In this document: positions 33,926 through 39,235 of the stretch, piece after piece
Numbering within the stretch: position 1 is the stretch's first letter
How the letters are laid out: every line of letters starts with the position of its first letter
DNA from: Planctomycetota bacterium
Lineage (GTDB): Bacteria > Planctomycetota > PUPC01 > DSUN01
DNA: 39,235 bases
Assembly (NCBI GenBank): GCA_016872875.1
Contig: VGYW01000014.1
Span: 1-39,235 of the forward strand
Direction: 5' to 3'
The notes under the pieces: generated by a model
The model's input: the letters and a program-made list of their open reading frames with translations, nothing else
The model's database searches: none
What the model was told of the DNA's origin: nothing
Translations under genes and position numbers: made by a program

Positions 33926-34534
33926 GTGCCACAACAACAGGACCCAATCGGCGTGCTCTGGGAGCGGCTGGCGGCGGCGCGGCCGGAGGAGGCCGCGGCC
34001 CGGGCCGCCGTGGCCTTCGAGCCGGGCCGCGACGCCTACGTCGTGCCCCTTTGCGGCGCCGAGGTCCGCGTCCTAGCGGCCGAGCGCCGCGTCGAGGGCG
34101 CCCCCGGCTACGAGGCCATGCTCGCCTCACTCCAATACCTGCTGAGCGCGCAGGACGAATCGCCGGCCGGCGAATGGGTTGACCCCAAGAGCCTGCCGTA
34201 CGGCGACTTCTTCTTCCGCGGCCCGCACCCGATGCCGACGGCGGGGCTGGAAGAGGCGTTCGGCCAATCGCCCGACGCCTTCCGCGGTGCCGCCGAGGCC
34301 CTCGGCGGGCGGCCGCTTGACATGGGCGATGCCGCCTACGAGTTCCGCGCCCTCCCCCGCGTCCCGGTCGCCGTCATCCTGTGGGCCGCCGACGACGAGT
34401 TCCCCGCCCGCGCGCGCTTCCTGCTCGACAGGCACGCCCATCGCCAGCTCCCCCTCGACGCGCTCTGGGTGGTCTGCCGCGTGCTCGCCAAGCGCCTCAT
34501 CGCCGCCGCAAGCCAGGGGGCCGCAACACCATGA
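33926..34534 (+). CDS. DUF3786 domain-containing protein
   Basis: The 202-residue product carries the family's marks: a GDFFFRGPHPMPTAGLEEAFG stretch, GGRPLDMGDAAYEFRALPRVPVAVILWAADDEFPARARFLLD and a helical end. DUF3786 proteins are common in anaerobes, and some carry corrinoid- or cobalamin-linked neighbours; the function is unknown. The GTG at 33926 has GGAG nine bases upstream. Its stop overlaps the ATG of the next gene as ATGA. No signal peptide is seen, so it is cytoplasmic, while the partner downstream is secreted. Confidence 0.9.
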   Translation: MPQQQDPIGVLWERLAAARPEEAAARAAVAFEPGRDAYVVPLCGAEVRVLAAERRVEGAPGYEAMLASLQYLLSAQDESPAGEWVDPKSLPYGDFFFRGPHPMPTAGLEEAFGQSPDAFRGAAEALGGRPLDMGDAAYEFRALPRVPVAVILWAADDEFPARARFLLDRHAHRQLPLDALWVVCRVLAKRLIAAASQGAATP

Positions 34535-37386
34535 TCCGACCGATTCGACCGATTCAATCGAATGAATCGATTCAATCGATGATTTGCTTTGCATCGCTGG
34601 TGGCCATCGCTTTCGGGGCCGAGGTGCCGAAGGAGCTCACCCTTCGCGCCCGCGTGACGGCCCTCACGCCCGACGTGCCGGCCCGCATCCTCTGGCGCTG
34701 GGGCGGCGAGGGACTCGGCGGCACACCAGTGCGCGGGGAGCTGACCGCGGTGCCCTACGCCGCACCAAAGGCGCCAGCCGCCGAGCTGAAAGGCGGCGCG
34801 CCAGAGCTCGATGACGTGGGCGAGCCGATTGCGAAGGAGGCCGTGGTCGTCGAGGATAAGGCGGCCCGCTATCTCTACCTCAAACGCGGCGCCTGGTCGC
34901 CCGCCGTGCCCGTCGCCTCGCTCAAGGCCAGCGGCAAGGCCTTCATCACCTTCGTGCTCGAAGCACAGAACACCGACGCCCGCAAGCTCAAGGGCGCGGA
35001 GTTCGAGTTCGAGTTCGCCTTCAAGGGCAAACCCATCAAGCGCTTCACCGAGGCCGGCCCCGAGGGGCCGACCGTGGGCATCGTCCTGCCCCTCTATCGC
35101 CTCCAGGGGGGTGTGACGCCGGAGAGCAAGGAGTTCACGGACGAGCTTTGCGGCCTGAGCGAGTATGCGAAGCGGCGGGTGGAGATGCTGGAGGCGCTTC
35201 CGTGGGCGAAGCGGCCGATGCCCAAGCGCTTCGGCATCCTCACCGACTGCGGCGGCTACGGCGAGGGGGCCGGCTACGGCATCCGCCACACGAACAAGGC
35301 CATCGTCGAGGCCGAGTTGCGGGCACTCAGGCAACTGGGCCTCACGGGGCTGCGCGGCGCAGCGCCATTCGTCTTCGAGCGTATTGACAAGCGCGAGGGC
35401 ATCGCCGCCGCCTTCGCCCGCATCCGCGAGCTCCACGGCATGGGCTATCCCGTCCCCGCCGTCCGCCGGCCCGAGCGCGGCGGAAAGCCCACCAGCGTGC
35501 CAGAGGGCGCCGGCTGCCCCTACCATCCCGACGTTGCCAAGCGCACCGCCGAGGGCGTTCAGCACGCGGTCGAGGCCGCCCTCAAGCCGCGCGTGGACGA
35601 AGTGTGGCCGCTGACGGTGGACGAGATTGGCAGCGTCTTCGACGGCGCTCCCGAAGGGAAGGGCCACCAGAGCGTTTGCCCCCGCTGCATCGAGGGCTTC
35701 CGCGAGTTCGTCAAGGGCCAGGGTTACTCGCTCGCGGACTTCGGGGCAAAGGACTGGTCGGAGATTCGCCCGAACGCCTACGCCCCGCCCGCCGACTGGC
35801 CAGTTCAGTTGCCCAAGGAGCCGTGGCTCCCCGAGCGCGGCTGGGGGCTTCTCACCTACCTCTCGCGGCGGTTCAACTGCTATGCCTCGGCTCGCCTCTT
35901 CACCCCGCTGCGCGACGCCTGCGAGCGGGCCAACGAAGCCAAGCGCAAGGGGGCGGACCAACCCTGGGTCTACTCCTTCGCCCTCCGCGGCAACAACTTC
36001 CTCATGGGCGGCCACAGCCTCGACTTCTTCGACTTCTACCGCCACGCCGACAACGCATTCGTGTACGAGACCTCCAACCGCGACCCGCGGGTGTGGCAGT
36101 GGGACAGCTATCTGTGCGACGTGGGGCGGATCGTCTCGCAGAAGATGGGGAAGCGGTTCGGCATCTACGTCAAGCCCCATCGCGGCGCGCCCATCCAGCG
36201 CGCCCTCGCCGCGCTCAGCCGCGGCGCGACCATGCTCTTCTGGTACACCTACGGCCCCGACTATTCCAAAGGCGACAGCTTTTCCCAGCGCCCTGACGAC
36301 CTGGTGCTCGTGAGCAAGGCGGCCCGCCTCATCGCCGCCGCCGAGGACGTGCTCTACGGCGGCGCATGGGCCGTCCCCGCCGAGGTCGCAGTCGTCCGCC
36401 CCCTCTCATCAGAGTACTGGGGGAGCGCCGCCGATTGGGAGAACGGCAAATGGGTCTACACCGCCCTTCAGCACGCGCACGTGCCCGTTGACCCGCTCGA
36501 CGAGGAGATGCTGGCGGGAAAAGACACCAGGAGTCTTTTCCGCGCAGCGCCCGCAGGGTCCTTCGGAGAAAAGACTCCTGGTGTCTTTTCCCCTTACAAG
36601 GCCATCTACGTCAGCGGCAGCCACCTCAAGCGCTCCGCCGCGGCAAAGCTCGCCGATTGGGTGAGGGCCGGCGGCACCCTGTACACCAGCGCCGGCGGCC
36701 TTGCGAACGATGAGGCCAACCAGCCCCTCGACATCCTCGCGCCTGTCCTCGGGCTCAGGAAGCGCAACGCCCCCGAGCTCTGGTGCGAGGTCCGCCGCTA
36801 CGGCGCAACCGCTCTGAGCACTTTCGCAAACACCAAGCCCGCCCCGGAAGGCGCCACGCTGGAGGGGAAGGGGCTCGCGGTTGGGCGCGAGCTGCTTCAG
36901 CCTGGGGAGGGCGCCGACACGCTCGCGAAGTTTGCCGACGGCAGCGCTGCCGTCACCCGCCACCCGTTCGGCAAGGGGCAGGCCATCGTCTCCGGCCTGT
37001 TCACCGGGCTGGAGTACGCGGCCCGCGTGCACCGTGACGACTTCGACATGTCTCAGGACTTCGACGCCGGGAAGCGCGCTTGGGTCACAGCCCCGGCCGT
37101 CGAGCGCGTCAAGCCGGTTGTGGACGCCTCGCATCCCCTCGTCGAGGGCATCCTCGTCCGCAACCCCGCCACGGGCAAGCGGGCGGTAGTCCTGATGAAC
37201 TGGGCCTACAAGGGCCGAGAGCTCGTCCCTCGCGACAACCTCACCATCGCCATTCGCGGAGCCGGCGATGTCTCGCGCATCACCGCCGCCTGGCTCGAAA
37301 AGCAGCTCCCCATCACCAAGTCCCCAGACGCCCTCACCGTCACCCTTCCCCACCTCGACGAGGCCGAGGTGCTGCTGATGGACTGA
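34531..37386 (+). CDS. Large secreted glycosidase-like protein
   Basis: The 951-residue product has a signal peptide (MICFASLVAIAFGA) preceded by a segment encoded by a 9-bp repeat (IRPIRPIQSNESIQS). The ATG at 34531 overlaps the DUF3786 stop. A beta-rich N-terminal domain (about 35-200) is followed by a TIM-barrel-like region (about 225-640) with CPRCIEGF and FETSNRDPRVWQWDS-like strands. A GATase-like domain resembling the beta-galactosidase trimerisation domain follows (AIYVSGSHLKRSAAAKLADWVRAGGTLYTSAGG). A C-terminal beta domain ends it. An in-frame palindromic insert lies at 36516-36592. The 3' end is duplicated at 38358-38641. Glycoside hydrolase activity is inferred. Confidence 0.8.
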   Translation: MIRPIRPIQSNESIQSMICFASLVAIAFGAEVPKELTLRARVTALTPDVPARILWRWGGEGLGGTPVRGELTAVPYAAPKAPAAELKGGAPELDDVGEPIAKEAVVVEDKAARYLYLKRGAWSPAVPVASLKASGKAFITFVLEAQNTDARKLKGAEFEFEFAFKGKPIKRFTEAGPEGPTVGIVLPLYRLQGGVTPESKEFTDELCGLSEYAKRRVEMLEALPWAKRPMPKRFGILTDCGGYGEGAGYGIRHTNKAIVEAELRALRQLGLTGLRGAAPFVFERIDKREGIAAAFARIRELHGMGYPVPAVRRPERGGKPTSVPEGAGCPYHPDVAKRTAEGVQHAVEAALKPRVDEVWPLTVDEIGSVFDGAPEGKGHQSVCPRCIEGFREFVKGQGYSLADFGAKDWSEIRPNAYAPPADWPVQLPKEPWLPERGWGLLTYLSRRFNCYASARLFTPLRDACERANEAKRKGADQPWVYSFALRGNNFLMGGHSLDFFDFYRHADNAFVYETSNRDPRVWQWDSYLCDVGRIVSQKMGKRFGIYVKPHRGAPIQRALAALSRGATMLFWYTYGPDYSKGDSFSQRPDDLVLVSKAARLIAAAEDVLYGGAWAVPAEVAVVRPLSSEYWGSAADWENGKWVYTALQHAHVPVDPLDEEMLAGKDTRSLFRAAPAGSFGEKTPGVFSPYKAIYVSGSHLKRSAAAKLADWVRAGGTLYTSAGGLANDEANQPLDILAPVLGLRKRNAPELWCEVRRYGATALSTFANTKPAPEGATLEGKGLAVGRELLQPGEGADTLAKFADGSAAVTRHPFGKGQAIVSGLFTGLEYAARVHRDDFDMSQDFDAGKRAWVTAPAVERVKPVVDASHPLVEGILVRNPATGKRAVVLMNWAYKGRELVPRDNLTIAIRGAGDVSRITAAWLEKQLPITKSPDALTVTLPHLDEAEVLLMD
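34533..34578. repeat. 9-bp tandem repeat inside a coding start
   Basis: Five degenerate 9-bp units (GATCCGACC, GATTCGACC, GATTCAATC ...) encode residues 2-16. It is the same type as the intergenic repeat at 2756-2795. Confidence 0.8.
36516..36592. repeat. Palindromic element inside a coding sequence
   Basis: Left arm 36516-36540 and right arm 36568-36592 are perfect 25-bp reverse complements. Each contains AAAAGAC..GTCTTTT, so each arm can fold by itself. The loop is 27 bases. It is translated in frame (GKDTRSLFRAAPAGSFGEKT and on) between conserved segments of the glycosidase-like protein. Confidence 0.95.
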
Positions 37387-37453
37387 CTGATCTGATCGCT
37401 GGGAAAGGTCCGGCACCCGATATACTGGGGAGCGAGATAAGGGAGAGCGGCCG

Positions 37454-38062
37454 ATGTGGAGTCCAAAACGTGCGTACGTGGTCACCGCGGCCGGGGTGGC
37501 CCTTGCTGGCTGCTTGGCGGCCCTTTACATGTGCAGGGACAGGGGCGGCGACGTCAGCCTCGGGCCGTTTGGGAAGGCCGTGCAACGCGCGCCGATTGCG
37601 ATCACCGCCGAGGAAATCCAGAAGGCGAAGTCTGGCGGACAGGCCCATGGACGAGTCCTCCGTCTCGAGATCCCAGCCTACTACGACTGGTATCTGTCGC
37701 GGCGGGACCCTGTGGTGCAGGTGCATGTGCAGAATACCCGAGGGCCCGGACTTGGTCTCCCTGGTAAGTGGATTCCCGAGATCCGAGGGGCCGATGGCCT
37801 CCCACCGGAGATGTGCTTCCTGGAGGCAACCAGGGACGGAGCGCCACTCCCATGCGACAAGAGGCCGCCAGGGCCCGAAGGCTACGGTGGTCTTGGCAAC
37901 AAGGGCATGTCGTATCCGATCCACCTTAACGACTGGGGCGACTTCTCGAAGCCCGGGAAGTACACATTGCGCATGATCGTGAAGTGCCCCCTGTGGGCAG
38001 GGCAAAAAGAGAGCGTGACCGTTCTGCTGGCGTCGAACGAGATCGAGTTCGTGGTCCCGTGA
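37454..38062 (+). CDS. Predicted lipoprotein of unknown function
   Basis: The 202-residue product has a lipoprotein-type N-terminus (VTAAGVALAGC, Cys20). The mature part is beta-rich and its C-terminus (KPGKYTLRMIVKCPLW...NEIEFVV) looks like an immunoglobulin-like fold. I do not recognise the family. GGGAGAG precedes the ATG; a TATACT box lies at 37421-37426 but has no clear -35. It sits between the large glycosidase-like gene and a small zinc-ribbon gene, with 17 bases to the latter. Confidence 0.75.
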   Translation: MWSPKRAYVVTAAGVALAGCLAALYMCRDRGGDVSLGPFGKAVQRAPIAITAEEIQKAKSGGQAHGRVLRLEIPAYYDWYLSRRDPVVQVHVQNTRGPGLGLPGKWIPEIRGADGLPPEMCFLEATRDGAPLPCDKRPPGPEGYGGLGNKGMSYPIHLNDWGDFSKPGKYTLRMIVKCPLWAGQKESVTVLLASNEIEFVVP

Positions 38063-38079
38063 TACAGAGGAGAACCACG

Positions 38080-38286
38080 ATGGCGCGCAGAGCAAGACTC
38101 GAGCGAACATGGCTGGACGGCGAGAAGAAGGTCTGCCCGAAGTGCAAGAAGGAGATGATCGAGGTCTACACAGCAATCGGCGGGTTCCCCGGGCACCCCC
38201 ATATCCACCCAGGCCCGCTCTGGGGGTGGAAGTGCGATGGCTGCGGTCATCAGGAGAAGGTGCAGGAAGAGAGTAAGGGGGGCTAG
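38080..38286 (+). CDS. Small zinc-ribbon protein
   Basis: The 68-residue product has Cys19-x2-Cys22 and Cys52-x2-Cys55 (CPKC and CDGC) around a His-rich loop (GHPHIHPG), a treble-clef or zinc-ribbon pattern. The ATG at 38080 has AGAGGAG upstream. It follows the lipoprotein gene by 17 bases, probably in the same operon. It may bind zinc or nucleic acid; the partner is unknown. Confidence 0.75.
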   Translation: MARRARLERTWLDGEKKVCPKCKKEMIEVYTAIGGFPGHPHIHPGPLWGWKCDGCGHQEKVQEESKGG

Positions 38287-38357
38287 ACCCGACATGAGGT
38301 CCTTGCCTCGCCACCAGCCAGAGTCCTTCTTGCGACTGGCACAACTTGAAGACATGC

Positions 38358-38641
38358 AGCGTGTCAAGCCGGCCGTGGACGCCTCGCACCCCCTTGTCGA
38401 GGGCATCCTCGTCCGCAACCGGGCCACGGGCAAGCGGGCGGTGGTCATGATGAACTGGGCCTACAAGGGTCACGAGCTCGTGCCTCGCGACAACCCCACC
38501 ATTACCATTCGCGGAGCGGGCGACGCTTCGCGCATCACCGCCGCCTGGCTCGAAAAGCAGCTCCCCATCACCAAGTCCCCAGACGCCCTCACCGTCACCC
38601 TTCCCCACCTCGACGAGGCTGAGGTCCTCCTGCTGGACTGA
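38358..38641 (+). pseudogene. Duplicated 3' end of the large glycosidase-like gene
   Basis: The segment aligns without gaps to 37103-37386, at a constant offset of 1255 bases. Over 93 residues, 85 are identical (RVKPAVDASHPLVEGILVRN... to the stop). It has no start or upstream domains of its own, so it is a gene fragment left by duplication. The match ends at the stop codon, and array C begins about three bases later. Confidence 0.95.
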
Positions 38642-38643
38642 GC

Positions 38644-39027
38644 CGCTTGGCGAGGTGGCTACCCGTGCCTGGCTTCCGGGTTCCTCGGCGCCGGTCCCCG
38701 CGCGGCGGTGGATGAGGATTCCACACTTGTACAAGTGTGGAATGATCGTTTCCGGGCACGCGCTGGGCCACGGATCGCCCATTTCTCTCCACGCGGCGCT
38801 AAGGTGGCTGCCCGCGCCTGGCGTCCGGGTTCCTGGGTGCCGGCCCCCGCGCGGCGGTGGATGAGGATTCCACACTTGTACAAGTGTGAAATCCTCGTTT
38901 CCGGGCGCGCGCTGGGCCACGGACCGCCCCTCTCTCCACGCGGCGCTGAGGTGACTGCCCGCGCCCGGCTTCCGGGTTCCTGGGTGCCGGCCCCCGCGCG
39001 GCGGTGGAGCAGGATTCCACACTTGTA
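38644..39027. repeat. Array C: 149-bp units with CACACTTGTACAAGTGTG core
   Basis: Palindromes lie at 38718-38743 (perfect 26 bp), 38867-38892 (one mismatch) and a half at 39014-39027. The first spacing is 149 bases, the second 147. The core matches that of array A (CACACTTGTACAAGTGTG), but the unit sequence (GGCCCCCGCGCGGCGGTGGA and so on) is unrelated. The last unit stops at the palindrome centre. Confidence 0.93.
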
Positions 39028-39235
39028 GGCTCCTCCGGGTTTCCTGTGGGTGCCCCCAAGATGTTGGGGCGCAAGCCCTGGGGGACCAGTCCCCCAGACC
39101 CCCTGGGGTTTATCGCTTTGGGGCCGCCGGCACAACCAAACCAGGCGGCGCCCCGAAGAGCGCCGCCTGTGCCGTATGGCTCTGCCACGGCGCTCGGGCC
39201 TGGCCTGAGCGTAGCCGAATGGCTCGGTTCCCACC
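39028..39235. other. Non-coding right edge
   Basis: I see no gene. It holds a GGGGGACCAGTCCCCC hairpin and the stem at 39142-39169. Confidence 0.6.
39142..39169. terminator. Strong GC hairpin
   Basis: CAGGCGGCGC and GCGCCGCCTG form a perfect ten-base stem with an eight-base loop. No U-tract follows, so a repeat unit is equally likely. Confidence 0.4.

Overview
The window is GC-rich and gene-dense, with long repeat-filled gaps. The gene content points to an uncultivated member of the PVC group, most likely a planctomycete-like bacterium. The evidence is two cytochrome c/beta-propeller proteins of the hydrazine-synthase-alpha type, two pilin-like proteins with an H-X9-DG C-terminus, PmoA-type, Gfo/Idh and xylose-isomerase-like sugar genes, a sulfatase, two esterase-like hydrolases, and CGGC-domain and DUF3786 proteins. 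No rRNA, tRNA or CRISPR array was recognised. The assignment is inference from gene content only.

Layout. 3-2732: 3' part of a discoidin/propeller/di-haem protein. 2814-4050 (minus): CGGC-domain protein and a Nif3-like protein with overlapping ends. 4342-6780 (plus): HEXXH lipoprotein, unknown protein, PmoA-family protein. 6790-9336 (minus): sugar isomerase-like protein and a sulfatase. 9337-10447: an array of four palindromes at an exact 149-bp spacing. 10448-11812: NtrC-type sigma-54 activator. 11813-13069: a second array, four palindromes at 159 bp. 13070-16194 (minus): two pilin-like genes and a YbgI/Nif3 gene. 16541-17557: thioredoxin-TPR protein. 17691-21419 (minus): alpha/beta hydrolase, 3-methyladenine glycosylase, HEAT-like protein. 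21634-23251 (minus): antitoxin, MazF-like toxin and Gfo/Idh oxidoreductase, each overlapping the next. 23317-24948 (minus): secreted glycosidase-like protein. 25125-27494 (plus): XRE regulator, ImmA-type peptidase and a zinc-ribbon/PIN-like protein. 27546-27668 (minus): tiny Ada-like zinc-binding ORF. 27791-32638 (plus): second HzsA-like protein, two small proteins and an esterase. 32959-33549 (minus): lipoprotein. 33926-38286 (plus): DUF3786 protein, large glycosidase-like protein, lipoprotein, zinc ribbon. 38358-38641: duplicated gene tail, followed directly by a third palindrome array.

Much of the window looks like carbohydrate catabolism (exported glycosidase-like proteins, esterases, sulfatase, sugar isomerase and dehydrogenase, PmoA) with exported c-type cytochromes. 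Two regulatory or addiction cassettes are inserted in it (MazF type and XRE/ImmA/PIN type).

The most unusual feature is the repeat landscape. Three arrays carry long palindromes at nearly constant spacing (149, 159 and 149 bp). Two arrays share the same palindrome core although their unit sequences differ. At least eight further families of short palindromes occur, mostly as inverted pairs, and one pair sits in frame inside a coding sequence. The XRE-ImmA-PIN cassette is the best candidate for an undescribed protein system.
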